From PHAA01 sp963665865 (lineage in GTDB: Bacteria > Bacillota > Syntrophomonadia > Syntrophomonadales > Syntrophomonadaceae), in NCBI GenBank assembly GCA_963665865.2, contig CAXXWF010000001.1, positions 1,116,001 through 1,180,000 of the forward strand: a stretch of DNA of 64,000 nucleotides, written 5' to 3'. The position numbers were made by a program, and so were the translations under genes. Positions within the stretch are counted from its first letter, which is position 1, and each line of letters starts with the position of its first letter. Below the pieces are notes generated by a model. The model worked only from the letters and a program-made list of their open reading frames with translations. It was not told where the DNA came from and made no database searches. Positions 26,183-34,884 of the stretch are shown piece after piece.

Positions 26183-26470
26183 ATGAAAAAAAGCTTATTT
26201 AAATTGCAAGATTATGGAGTATTTACTTTCAAATCTACATCACAGGCCTTGAAAGCGGAGCGGGTTCTGAAAAACGCCTCCGCTGAATTTTTAATGATGC
26301 CTACTCCACGCCAAATATCAACCAGCTGTGGATTAGCGGTTAAGGCTGCCCCCGAACACCTCCGCTTTTACCAGGAAATCCTGGTCAACAACCAGATAGA
26401 AATTGAGGGGGCATTCCAGTTAACCACGATTGATGGCAAGGTTCATTCGGAAAGGGTTAATAATGGATGA
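26183..26470 (+). CDS. DUF3343 protein
   Basis: 95 residues. SQALKAERVLKNA with MPTPRQISTSCGLAV matches DUF3343, a small Firmicutes family with one conserved Cys that has been suggested to carry sulfur or selenium; this function is not proven. It overlaps the start of the helicase gene by 8 bases, indicating translational coupling. Confidence 0.8.
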   Translation: MKKSLFKLQDYGVFTFKSTSQALKAERVLKNASAEFLMMPTPRQISTSCGLAVKAAPEHLRFYQEILVNNQIEIEGAFQLTTIDGKVHSERVNNG

Positions 26471-28529
26471 CTATTTGAACCTGGTCCGAAAATTGATGGA
26501 ATCTGGCGGAAAAATGGAAGAGATGCTGAGTGGTTTTACCCATCGAGAAGAACAAATGCGTTTCGCTAGTGCTGTAGCCGAGGCTTTTCGCGATGAAAGT
26601 TTTCTGGCGGCGGAGGCGGGTACCGGCGTAGGGAAAACCTATGCTTATCTGGTGCCGGCCTTAATTTGGGCCCAAAAAAGCCATGAAAAGGTAGTCATAT
26701 CGACTAAGACCAAAGCCCTGCAACAACAGATTGTGGATCATGATTTGCCCGATTTGGAAAAAGTTATGGGATATAAACTAAAATATGTTGAAGCCAAGGG
26801 GCGGGACAATTATCTGTGCTGGAACAAATACCAGACTATTTTGGGTGGTAGAAAACGGTTGGAATTGGACGAAACAGATTTCATTGAAGCTATTTTAAGT
26901 TGGGCTGAAGTTACCCGGCGCGGTGATCGCATGGAACTGCCGCTGAATCAGGAATTAATGAAACATTGGCATATTGTTGCCGCCGACCGCAACAACTGCC
27001 AGCGGGAAATGTGCAAATATCGGGATAAATGCTTTCGTCTCAAAATGATCAAAGCTATGAGTACAGCCAATTTAATTGTTACCAATCATGCCTTACTTTT
27101 GTCTGATGTCATGGTTGACAATAGTATCCTGCCTGAATTTCATCATTTGATTATCGATGAGGCCCATACCTTCGTAAAAGAGTCATTTGATCGACTGGCG
27201 CATCGATTCACCCTATTTGAAACCCTTAATCTGCTGCAGATTCTGCATACCAAAGATAGACGCTCTAAGAAAGGTTATCTTGTTCACCTGCGTTCTAATT
27301 ATCCTAATCTTGGTCCGTTGCTGGATGAAATTGTTCCTCTGACCGAAAAAATGATAAAAATGACCAACCAACTGTTCAATAGTATCAGCAGCGGTCTTAA
27401 GTACCGTGAGGACTTTAACTTCAGTCATATACTGAATCCGGCCGAAAGAGAGCTGACGTGGTTTGCAGAAACCCAGGAAATATATAGGCAAGATTGGAAC
27501 CCGGCCATGGAGTTATTGTTATTCAAATTAAGAGAACTGGGTCGAGAGTTGGAAGGTGAGCCCGAAAGCGTCGACCTGCAGGGAATTACGAGCGCAATGC
27601 AGGAAATTGATGATATGGCCTTTACTATAATGGCTGAAGAAATATACAGTGATTCCAATATAACTTGGCTCGAATGTGCAAAAGGTAAGGTGGTGGCTGT
27701 TTGCTCATCGGAAGTAGACAACGGCAGCATGTTGGACAGACAGCTTTATCAGAATCTGAAGACTTTAATCATGGTTTCGGCAACCCTGGCAATTGAGGAT
27801 AACTTTGATAACTTTATCACCCGCAGCGGACTGCTGCCCTATGCAAGCGACGGCCGGTTAACAACCATTCTGGAACAATCACCTTTTGATTACCAAAAAC
27901 ATGCTTGTATGTATATAGTGAAGGATATGCCCGATCCGACCAGTGGGATTTTTAATCGGGAAGTAAATGGAGTGCTGGCAGATATATTTGTAAACCAGGG
28001 AGGACGGACTATGGTGCTATTTACCTCCCGAAAAAACTTGCAGGACTCGGCGGCAGAGCTGCGCCCTTATTGCGAGCAACACGGACTTAACCTGTTGGTT
28101 CAGCATGAAGACGGGGAATTTGCGACTTTAATGGAAGAGTTTGTTGCCCGGGATAATTCCATCTTAATGGGGGTGGAAACCTTCTGGGAGGGCATTGACC
28201 TAAAAGGTGAAGTTCTCAAATGTCTGGTTATAGTAAAACTGCCGTTTCGTTCGCCTTCTGATCCGTACTGCAGTGCCTGGGACAGATACTACAAGATGCA
28301 GAGAAAAAACAGTTTTCAATACTTCATGCTGCCTGACGCTGCGATTCGTTTTAAGCAGGGCGTAGGCCGTTTAATTAGGAGTGAGAATGATCGGGGGGCA
28401 GTTGTCGTACTGGATACCAGATTAATCAACCGCAAATATGGCGATGTTTTCAAAAACAGTATACCCATAAAAAACATGATTTCTCTCACCAGGCCGGAAC
28501 TGAGTTTGCACCTAGAGGAATGGCGTTAA
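26463..28529 (+). CDS. dinG: DinG-like ATP-dependent helicase
   Basis: 688 residues, superfamily 2 XPD/DinG group. Walker A EAGTGVGKTYAYL, DEAH box IIDEAHTF, and motif VI QGVGRLIRSENDRG are intact. Four cysteines (NYLCWN; NCQREMCKYRDKCF) lie between Walker A and DEAH, where XPD/DinG hold a 4Fe-4S cluster. It probably unwinds R-loops or damaged DNA 5'-3'. No exonuclease domain is fused. ATG 26463 within the DUF3343 stop region is preferred over an upstream ATG at 26430. Confidence 0.92.
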   Translation: MDDYLNLVRKLMESGGKMEEMLSGFTHREEQMRFASAVAEAFRDESFLAAEAGTGVGKTYAYLVPALIWAQKSHEKVVISTKTKALQQQIVDHDLPDLEKVMGYKLKYVEAKGRDNYLCWNKYQTILGGRKRLELDETDFIEAILSWAEVTRRGDRMELPLNQELMKHWHIVAADRNNCQREMCKYRDKCFRLKMIKAMSTANLIVTNHALLLSDVMVDNSILPEFHHLIIDEAHTFVKESFDRLAHRFTLFETLNLLQILHTKDRRSKKGYLVHLRSNYPNLGPLLDEIVPLTEKMIKMTNQLFNSISSGLKYREDFNFSHILNPAERELTWFAETQEIYRQDWNPAMELLLFKLRELGRELEGEPESVDLQGITSAMQEIDDMAFTIMAEEIYSDSNITWLECAKGKVVAVCSSEVDNGSMLDRQLYQNLKTLIMVSATLAIEDNFDNFITRSGLLPYASDGRLTTILEQSPFDYQKHACMYIVKDMPDPTSGIFNREVNGVLADIFVNQGGRTMVLFTSRKNLQDSAAELRPYCEQHGLNLLVQHEDGEFATLMEEFVARDNSILMGVETFWEGIDLKGEVLKCLVIVKLPFRSPSDPYCSAWDRYYKMQRKNSFQYFMLPDAAIRFKQGVGRLIRSENDRGAVVVLDTRLINRKYGDVFKNSIPIKNMISLTRPELSLHLEEWR

Positions 28530-28654
28530 GTGAAAAAATATATTCGGAAAGGTAACAATTTTCATCCTTCTTACATAGTATTAATTAGAATCTATATAAA
28601 CTTACCTGCTTAGGAAGTTTGTTTAAAAAGAATTCTAAAAAAGAGGTGAATTTT
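28530..28654. other. Upstream region of spoVM
   Basis: AT-rich gap after the helicase gene. A sporulation promoter is expected here, but I could not pick one with confidence. Confidence 0.3.
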
Positions 28655-28720
28655 GTGCGGGTCTATTATATTAAAATTCCGGTCTTTCTGAGAGATTTTT
28701 TACTTAAAATCTGGGGATAA
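28655..28720 (+). CDS. spoVM: Stage V sporulation protein M (21 residues)
   Basis: GTG-initiated 21-codon gene with GAGGTG 6 bases upstream. The peptide begins VRVYYIKIPVFL; compared with B. subtilis SpoVM it keeps Tyr4, Ile6, Lys7, Pro9, Phe11 and Leu12 at identical positions, followed by an amphipathic helix. SpoVM recognises the curved forespore membrane and anchors the coat ATPase SpoIVA. Its size keeps it below usual gene-calling cut-offs. It stands alone between the helicase gene and a second tiny ORF. Confidence 0.85.
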   Translation: MRVYYIKIPVFLRDFLLKIWG

Positions 28721-28769
28721 CTAGGCGAGCGGATGCTTACTCCTTTGGCTAACATATGGGGGTGAGGTT

Positions 28770-28844
28770 ATGCCCAATCTGCGTCTAATTATAGCAGGGC
28801 TGCTGATTTTCGCCGGATTGGTGCTCCTGTGCCTGGGACGTTGA
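28770..28844 (+). CDS. 24-residue hydrophobic peptide
   Basis: ATG 28770 behind GGGGGTGAGG, then PNLR and a single hydrophobic stretch ending CLGR before TGA. It looks like a lone transmembrane helix. A terminator follows 3 bases later, which supports real expression, perhaps with spoVM 49 bases upstream. No homologue comes to mind; it may be a sporulation membrane peptide or a leader. Confidence 0.5.
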   Translation: MPNLRLIIAGLLIFAGLVLLCLGR

Positions 28845-28847
28845 CGA

Positions 28848-28886
28848 GCCGGTAGAATTTATGAATATACTCTACCGGCATTTTGC
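28848..28886 (+). terminator. Terminator after spoVM and the 24-residue ORF
   Basis: GCCGGTAGA / TCTACCGGC stem (28848-28879) with a 14-base loop, followed by ATTTTGC. The T-run is short. Confidence 0.65.
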
Positions 28887-28906
28887 TTGGATAAATTTAT
28901 TTCAAT

Positions 28907-29093
28907 GAGCGCTTGCGCGAATTGTGCGCCAAAACGCGGGCGCTATGGCGCCTTCCCTTCGCGTTTTGTGTGCATCGCGCCGCGAGCGTTTTTATCAAAC
29001 GCCTTCTCAGGCGGGGACCCTACCCATCACTGAGGAAAAAATCGGTTTATCCCCCAACTATAGAGGAAGGGGTCTTAAGAGGAGTTTGATAAA
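28907..29093. repeat. Large folded element, candidate non-autonomous mobile repeat
   Basis: Two palindromic halves. The first, GC-rich, pairs GCGCGA...CAAAACGCG with CGCGTTTTG...TCGCGC (28915-28980) around a GGCGC-rich core. The second is bounded by perfect 10-bp arms TTTATCAAAC (28991-29000) and GTTTGATAAA (29084-29093), with an inner GCCT-TCTC-AGGC hairpin. Base composition differs sharply from the AT-rich flanks. The right arm touches the stop codon of the next gene. No coding potential seen. Confidence 0.55.
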
Positions 29094-29462
29094 CTAGTCC
29101 TCGCTCAGGCCAATGCCCAATATACCTCCAAGACCGCCTGATATAATGCAAGCTGTTAGAGTATATAGAAAGCCTTTCAAGTAAATATGGGAAGGACTGG
29201 CAATTAGAGTAATGATCAGCATCAGGGTAAAAAACATAATACCCAGGCTAACGCCCCGGACCAGACCCTTATTGCCATAGGCATTGCTTGCGACACAGCC
29301 TCCCGTAAAGACACTGATTACCAGCACCACTTTGGCCATTGGATTTAGAAGGGTTTCCTGCAATCCCGTGAAATAGACAAGTGTGGAGCCTAGGGTACTA
29401 AGCACTATACCAATCAATAGAGCCATACCTAAGCCTTTTAATTCCGCAGGTAATTTTTTCAT
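29094..29462 (-). CDS. TIGR04086-type four-helix membrane protein
   Basis: 122 residues with four hydrophobic segments (about 10-30, 42-60, 68-88, 95-117) and small-residue-rich helices, matching the TIGR04086/YrzE-like membrane family of Firmicutes. Function unknown; such genes often flank preprotein translocase genes, but not here. GGAGGTG lies before the ATG. The stop directly abuts the folded repeat. Confidence 0.75.
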   Translation of the reverse strand: MKKLPAELKGLGMALLIGIVLSTLGSTLVYFTGLQETLLNPMAKVVLVISVFTGGCVASNAYGNKGLVRGVSLGIMFFTLMLIITLIASPSHIYLKGFLYTLTACIISGGLGGILGIGLSED

Positions 29463-29607
29463 TATTCAGCACCTCCTCTTCTAGAAAAATATGTAAGTTG
29501 TTCGGCAAATATGACTGACTAGTAAATAATAATATCTATTCATCAGAATAAGCCTCGTGTCCCACTCATAAACATGGTATATATTGCAGGCGGGTGGGGT
29601 GCAGGTT

Positions 29608-30315
29608 TTGAACAACAGTTTGGAGTGGAGCATATTAGCCGGTTTGGGTACGGCTTTGGGTGCCCTGCTTATTTTTATTAAAAAAGAGTGGAGTTCTAAA
29701 AGTCTGGCATTTTATCTGGGGCTGGCTTCTGGAGTGATGACTGCGGTAGTAGCATTCGATATGGTGCCATCAGCATTATTATACGCAGGGTTATTCAAAG
29801 TGGCAGGTGGGGTGTTGCTAGGGGCAGGCATTATGGCCCTGGGAGATGGGGCTCTTTTCACACGGATGTCAGCCCCACGGACTCTGACAGGTTTAGGCTA
29901 TCTTATCATGCTGGGAATTGCTATGCACGATCTGCCGGAAGGGATAGCCATAGCCCTGGGTGATGTAATGAAAAGCCGAACCGGACTGGTTATAGCTTTG
30001 GGAATTGGGATACATAATGTACCGGAGGGGATGGCCATAGCTGCTCCTTTGTTAATGGCTGGGGTCAAGAAGTCGACAATTTTTCTGCAAATCCTGGTGG
30101 TTGCCTTGATAACCCCTTTAGGTACCTTGCTGGGCCAGAGACTGGCAGCCTCCATGCCTGGATTGCTGCCGCTTTTATTAGGGATGGCTTCGGGTATCAT
30201 GATCTATCTGGTGTTGTTTCAATTATGGCCGCAGGCTAAACTAAAAGACCGGCGCAGCAGGTGGTGGGGTTTTTACCTGGGCATGGCCATTATTGTCACG
30301 GCAACCTTCCTATAA
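29608..30315 (+). CDS. ZIP-family divalent metal transporter
   Basis: About 235 residues, seven to eight membrane segments. Two copies of the ZIP metal-site motif, HDLPEG and HNVPEG, lie in consecutive helices, as in zinc/iron importers like ZupT. The start is uncertain: TTG 29608 has GGTGGGG about 8 bases upstream, while GTG 29599 and TTG 29584 are in the same frame. A DUF606 gene follows after 65 bases. Confidence 0.88.
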   Translation: MNNSLEWSILAGLGTALGALLIFIKKEWSSKSLAFYLGLASGVMTAVVAFDMVPSALLYAGLFKVAGGVLLGAGIMALGDGALFTRMSAPRTLTGLGYLIMLGIAMHDLPEGIAIALGDVMKSRTGLVIALGIGIHNVPEGMAIAAPLLMAGVKKSTIFLQILVVALITPLGTLLGQRLAASMPGLLPLLLGMASGIMIYLVLFQLWPQAKLKDRRSRWWGFYLGMAIIVTATFL

Positions 30316-30380
30316 AACAAATGCATAAATTAAGCGGCATAGTTGGAAAATAAGCCAAAACGATAGGAGAAAAACCAGCT

Positions 30381-30824
30381 ATGCCTAATCTATTTTATCT
30401 GGCTATTGCAGCGCTTTCCGGAGCAGCCATGGCTTTTCAAGGAACCTTAAATACCGCCCTGGGAAAAATTGTGGGAATCTGGGAATCCACGCTTATAGTT
30501 CATGTAGTCGGCATGGTTACCTCCCTGTTGGTCATATTGATCCTGGGAGTAGGTTTCGGGGGTTTGGGAAAGATGGGTAACGCTCCCTGGTATGCCTATT
30601 TGGGCGGCATACTTAATGTTGTAATCATTTACGCAGTTGTGCGTTCCATGCCGCAAATAGGGGTTGGCAATGCCACCACTGCCATCATTGTTGCTCAATT
30701 AATTACGGCATTCTGTATTGATTGTACGGGAGCCTTTGGGATGAAAAAGATACCCTTTCAATATATAGATCTGCTTGGTATAGCCCTGCTGGCAATCGGA
30801 GCCCGCATCCTATTTCTGGAATGA
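30381..30824 (+). CDS. DUF606 (DMT-superfamily) membrane protein
   Basis: 147 residues, about five membrane helices. FQGTLNTALGK near the start and TTAIIVAQLITAFCIDCTGAFG near the middle match the DUF606/YdcZ family, half-size relatives of drug/metabolite exporters that probably dimerise. Substrate unknown. No partner DUF606 gene is adjacent, though such proteins often come in pairs. Ribosome site AGGAG upstream. Confidence 0.85.
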   Translation: MPNLFYLAIAALSGAAMAFQGTLNTALGKIVGIWESTLIVHVVGMVTSLLVILILGVGFGGLGKMGNAPWYAYLGGILNVVIIYAVVRSMPQIGVGNATTAIIVAQLITAFCIDCTGAFGMKKIPFQYIDLLGIALLAIGARILFLE

Positions 30825-30832
30825 GAACAGTA

Positions 30833-30910
30833 AAAACAGGGACGGTTATTCGCGCAAGTGGGGACAGTTGCATCAACTATCTAACTTATGACGTGGTAGG
30901 GGACAGCTTT
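30833..30910. repeat. Decayed palindromic repeat
   Basis: AAACAGGGACGGTT, GTGGGGACAG and GGGGACAG occur in disorder after the DUF606 gene, with TTCGTCTCA beyond. They resemble arms of the GGGACA/GGGACGG palindromes of Clostridia, but no clean hairpin remains. Confidence 0.4.
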
Positions 30911-31072
30911 TTGTTATTCGTCTCAGCAGGGTTGGTGTGATAAATAATAGTAATCCGTTCCCTGTCATACATTTGAGGTTATACTTAACTCAAACGTTGT
31001 AAATATACATGAATAAATGTATAACTGTTATATAAAGCTTGTAATTACAAGTTGTTGATTGAGGTGACGGAT

Positions 31073-33094
31073 ATGAATGATTCTGAAATCTATAAAGCCT
31101 GGGACGCTTTTATTAAAGAAGGTACTATTTTTGAGGAAACAATAAGAGCTGAAATAATAGAATCCTGGCAGAGAAGCCGTGGAATTGATCCCTTTTCTAA
31201 ACAACGGCACCATTTACCTAATCGTTTACTTCAGGCTAAGCTAGCGGAAAAAGTGCCGCTAATATCGCTTTCCAGGCTTATTATGCGAGATATTAGTGAA
31301 ATAGAAGGACTTGATTTTGTGGTATTGTCAGATCAAGACGGTTACATTGTGGATGTGGCTGGTGAGGCCAGATTCTATGAACTCTTAGGGCACTGTTTCA
31401 GTGAAACAGATGTAGGCACAAATGCGATTGGCACAGCTCTGATCGAGGATAAGGCATTAGAAGTAAAAGGCCCGGAACATTATAGTCATTATTACCATTC
31501 CTATTATGGTGCGGCCGCACCAATACATAACATTAAAGGGGTTATTATCGGAATTTTAGCTGTTTATAATATTTCCACAGCCCTTTCTGCAGGTGTATTA
31601 CAGGCGCTTAAAATGGGGGTTAAGGTAATAGAAAATCAAATTGAATATAAATCAGAGCAATCCGAAATTATTCACATTTACCATAACACCTGTTCATCTA
31701 TTATCGATTTTTTTAGTGATGGTTTTTTTGTGGTTGATGCCAAGGATAATATCATTAATGTTAACCAAAGTGCTTTGAACCTACTGGGGATCAACCACCG
31801 TGAATCATTGATTGGAGAGTTTCTGGGGAATATCCTGGCTGATGACCGGGCGGTAATAAACAATCTTCTATCAAGTAATCCCAATGAATTTATTAATAAA
31901 TTTTCTTTGAAAGGGGCTCACGGGTTAGTCCCCTGTTCGCTGGTGCGAAGACGGATTACCAAAAATCCCGATGGATCTCAGCAAACCGTTCTCGGATTTG
32001 TTGTTGAGGGTGAAAACTCGGAGTTGGACAAACAGTATGTCTTCACCGCTAACTATGGAGATGACAATTCTAATTTTAATAATCTAGTCGGGCACAGCGA
32101 GAAATGGAGTGAAATAAAAAAACTGTCAATGCGGGCAGCTCGGGTTTCTTCCAGCGTGCTGATTGAAGGCGAAAGCGGTACAGGCAAAGAACTGGTGGCT
32201 CGAGCTATTCATGATGAATCCGGGCTGAAGGGCCCTTTCATAGCCATCAACTGTGGGGGCATACCCAAAGAATTGCTCCAAAGTGAACTGTTTGGTTATG
32301 AAGAAGGATCGTTTACAGGTGCCAGGAAGGGTGGGGGCATTGGCAAGCTGGAAATGGGCGATGGCGGAACTGTATTTCTAGATGAAATCGGGGAAATGCC
32401 TTTTGATATGCAGGTTAATTTATTGAGATTTTTGCAGGATAAAATGATCACGCGGATCGGCAGTTCCATTCCCCGCAAAGTGGATGTACGAATTATTGCC
32501 GCCACCAATCGCAAGCTGAAAAACGAGGTTCAGATGGGTAGATTTCGGGAAGATCTCTACTATCGATTAAATGTTATTAATATTGATCTCCCTCCATTGA
32601 GAGATAGAAAACTAGACATACCTCCAATTACTCGATTTTTTATCCAGACCTTATGTCTTAATTTCAAACGTGACATTCTGAGTATAAGTGATGCGGCGAT
32701 GAATATGCTTTGTGCCTACAACTGGCCGGGAAACGTCAGAGAGCTTAGAAATGTGATAGAAAATGCTATTGTGTTCACCGAGGGGAATATTATAACTGAG
32801 GACATCCTTCCATCGTATTTTAAAGAAGATTTTATTCATCCTCTACCTTCTCTAACCACTGATAAAAATACCCTGCAGCCGGCAATCAATAATGAGAAAA
32901 ACAGTGAAGTTCTAACGATTGGTGAAGCCCGCAAACTAAACCAGAGAATGACGGCTGATATGGAACGTGATAAGATTATGCACTTGCTTGATGAATTCTC
33001 GGGTAATGTAAGCCAGGTAGCAAGGTCTATGGGTATATCACGTAATACTATTTATCGGAAAATGAAAACTTATAAAATAGATGTTACAAATTAG
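31073..33094 (+). CDS. Sigma-54 activator, AcoR-like (GAF-PAS-AAA-Fis)
   Basis: 673 residues. The N-terminal half holds a GAF-like sensor (about 60-200, ETDVGTNAIGTAL) and a PAS-like domain (about 205-320). The AAA domain has Walker A ESGTGKE, the sigma-54 loop GSFTGA (a variant of GAFTGA) and GGTVFLDEIGEMP. A Fis-type helix-turn-helix (NVSQVARSMGISRNTIYRK) ends it. ATG 31073 follows GAGGTGA. The gene ends 168 bases before a perfect sigma-54 promoter that drives the fatty-acid operon, so it is almost certainly its activator; the ligand is probably an acyl or acid signal (inference). Confidence 0.95.
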   Translation: MNDSEIYKAWDAFIKEGTIFEETIRAEIIESWQRSRGIDPFSKQRHHLPNRLLQAKLAEKVPLISLSRLIMRDISEIEGLDFVVLSDQDGYIVDVAGEARFYELLGHCFSETDVGTNAIGTALIEDKALEVKGPEHYSHYYHSYYGAAAPIHNIKGVIIGILAVYNISTALSAGVLQALKMGVKVIENQIEYKSEQSEIIHIYHNTCSSIIDFFSDGFFVVDAKDNIINVNQSALNLLGINHRESLIGEFLGNILADDRAVINNLLSSNPNEFINKFSLKGAHGLVPCSLVRRRITKNPDGSQQTVLGFVVEGENSELDKQYVFTANYGDDNSNFNNLVGHSEKWSEIKKLSMRAARVSSSVLIEGESGTGKELVARAIHDESGLKGPFIAINCGGIPKELLQSELFGYEEGSFTGARKGGGIGKLEMGDGGTVFLDEIGEMPFDMQVNLLRFLQDKMITRIGSSIPRKVDVRIIAATNRKLKNEVQMGRFREDLYYRLNVINIDLPPLRDRKLDIPPITRFFIQTLCLNFKRDILSISDAAMNMLCAYNWPGNVRELRNVIENAIVFTEGNIITEDILPSYFKEDFIHPLPSLTTDKNTLQPAINNEKNSEVLTIGEARKLNQRMTADMERDKIMHLLDEFSGNVSQVARSMGISRNTIYRKMKTYKIDVTN

Positions 33095-33095
33095 C

Positions 33096-33152
33096 TGTCA
33101 CGCATTGCGTCGCCCTGTCACTGCTTGATACGCATAGTGGCATATAGTGACA
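33096..33152. promoter_or_regulatory. Candidate upstream activator sites
   Basis: TGTCACG at 33096, then TGTCACT (33116-33122) mirrored by AGTGACA (33146-33152). They lie 110-166 bases before the sigma-54 promoter, the usual distance for enhancer-binding activators. The protein-site link is inferred. Confidence 0.5.
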
Positions 33153-33212
33153 ACGTGTAACAACTATAGAGATATATTTTTAAATAGTAAAAATAAACAC
33201 AGTCTCAATAAG

Positions 33213-33239
33213 GACCGCTCTTTGAGGGTCTTTTTTTTT
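33213..33239 (+). terminator. Terminator of the activator gene
   Basis: GACC-CTC / GAG-GGTC stem with one bulged G and a TTT loop, followed by nine T residues. It isolates the regulator gene from the operon promoter downstream. Confidence 0.8.
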
Positions 33240-33261
33240 GTGGATTATGTTTCAAGATTAT

Positions 33262-33277
33262 TGGCACGGTAATTGCT
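33262..33277 (+). promoter_or_regulatory. Sigma-54 (-24/-12) promoter
   Basis: TGGCAC-ggtaa-TTGCT, matching the sigma-54 consensus TGGCAC-N5-TTGCW exactly. Transcription should start near 33289, leaving a leader of about 180 bases before the CoA-transferase gene. Confidence 0.88.
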
Positions 33278-33468
33278 TAATAATATAGCTAGATAATCTG
33301 AGGTTCCAATTTATGTAGTTCAACCGTGCAGAACGGAACGATCTCACTCTGCCTCAATACAATGATCCGGTTGTGGAAATAATATAGGCATGTATCAAAG
33401 GGGGCGATATAAGCCAGTAAATCAACTACTCGGATATTAGAAAGAATTTTTGAAAGGATGGATTAATT

Positions 33469-34830
33469 ATGACATTTATGGAAGAGTACAAAAGTAAATT
33501 AATTTCTCCCGCAAAAGCAGCTGCGCAAGTAAAGTCCGGTGATTTAGTATCCTATGGCCATTTCGGTTTATTCCCGGCCGAATTTGATAAAGCCCTGGGT
33601 CAAAGAGCTGGCGAAGAAAATCTGGTAAACGTGACTATTGATGCTGCAGGATCGGTAAGATTTCCCGAGGTTGTAAAAAACGATCCGGATATGAAGACCT
33701 TTACCTATTACAGCAATCACTTTAGTGGTATAGACCGTAAGCTGGGAGATATAAATCGCATTTCTTATGTGCCCACCTCGTATCACGAATTACAGAAAAT
33801 TCGTCGGGATGCGGCCCAGTCTTTTGATAAGAAAAATGTTATGTGCCTTACAACCTGTCCCATGGATCCCCATGGCAATTTTAATTTTGGGATAGCCGCT
33901 TCAAATACCTACGCAACTCTTAAAAATACCGATTTAATTATAGTTGAAGTAAATGAGAAAAACCCGTATTGCATGGGAGGAGCAATGGAAAGCATCAATA
34001 TAAAAGATGTAGATTATATTATCGAAACCGACGAACGGATATTTACCATGCCACCTGCCAAAGAAGCAAACGATGTAGAAAAGAAAATTGCGGCTCATAT
34101 CATGCCCATGATTCCTAATAGGGCTTGTTTGCAGCTGGGAATAGGCGGAGTCCCCAATACTATCGGGTACTTAATTGCCCAATCAGATCTTAAAGACCTG
34201 GGAGTCAACACGGAGATGTTCTGTGATGCCATGGTGGACATGTACGAAGCCGGGAAGATCACTAACAAGTATAAAACCAGGGATGTGGGCCGGAGCAGTT
34301 TTACCTTCTGCTTTGGAAATCAAAAGACCCATGAATTCTTGGATCACAACCCCCAGGTAGCAGCTTATGACTGCGATTATACGAATAACCCCAAGTATAT
34401 AGCTCTGGAAGATAACGTTATATCTATTAATAACATTATAGAAGTAGACCTGCTATCCCAGGTATGTTCAGAATCTAATGGGACCAGACAAATATCAGGT
34501 ACCGGAGGTTCGCTTGATTTTCATATAGGTGCCTGGGAATCTAAAGGCGGCAACGCAATTATGGCCTTCAATTCAACCTATACCGATAAAGCCGGCAAGA
34601 TGTATTCCAATGTTAAGCCCTTTTTGACGAAGGGTGCAGTGGTTACTGTCCCCCGGGTTTTAGTAAATTGGTTGGTTACTGAATACGGTGCAGTCAACAT
34701 GCGAGGCCGTTCTGTTTGGGGTATGGCTGACGGGGTGATAAGTATTGCTCATCCTGATTTCCGAGATGAATTAATCAAAAATGCTAAGGAAATGAAAATT
34801 TGGTCCCCCACTAACAGGATCCCTTACTAG
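33469..34830 (+). CDS. Acetyl-CoA hydrolase/transferase-family CoA-transferase
   Basis: 453 residues, class I CoA-transferase of the Cat1/4-hydroxybutyrate-CoA transferase type. It moves CoA between acetyl-CoA and another acid such as butyrate. Gly-rich CoA loop LQLGIGGVPN and the presumed nucleophile Glu249 in GVNTEMFCD are present, as is SESNGTRQISG. First gene of the sigma-54 operon, so it would activate the fatty acid for oxidation or release it. A paralogue of equal length lies at 61325. The exact acid is not readable. Confidence 0.93.
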   Translation: MTFMEEYKSKLISPAKAAAQVKSGDLVSYGHFGLFPAEFDKALGQRAGEENLVNVTIDAAGSVRFPEVVKNDPDMKTFTYYSNHFSGIDRKLGDINRISYVPTSYHELQKIRRDAAQSFDKKNVMCLTTCPMDPHGNFNFGIAASNTYATLKNTDLIIVEVNEKNPYCMGGAMESINIKDVDYIIETDERIFTMPPAKEANDVEKKIAAHIMPMIPNRACLQLGIGGVPNTIGYLIAQSDLKDLGVNTEMFCDAMVDMYEAGKITNKYKTRDVGRSSFTFCFGNQKTHEFLDHNPQVAAYDCDYTNNPKYIALEDNVISINNIIEVDLLSQVCSESNGTRQISGTGGSLDFHIGAWESKGGNAIMAFNSTYTDKAGKMYSNVKPFLTKGAVVTVPRVLVNWLVTEYGAVNMRGRSVWGMADGVISIAHPDFRDELIKNAKEMKIWSPTNRIPY

Positions 34831-34884
34831 AATGGATGTCTGTAATGGGTAAGAAGATAATTAGAGAAAATGGAGGAATAAATT

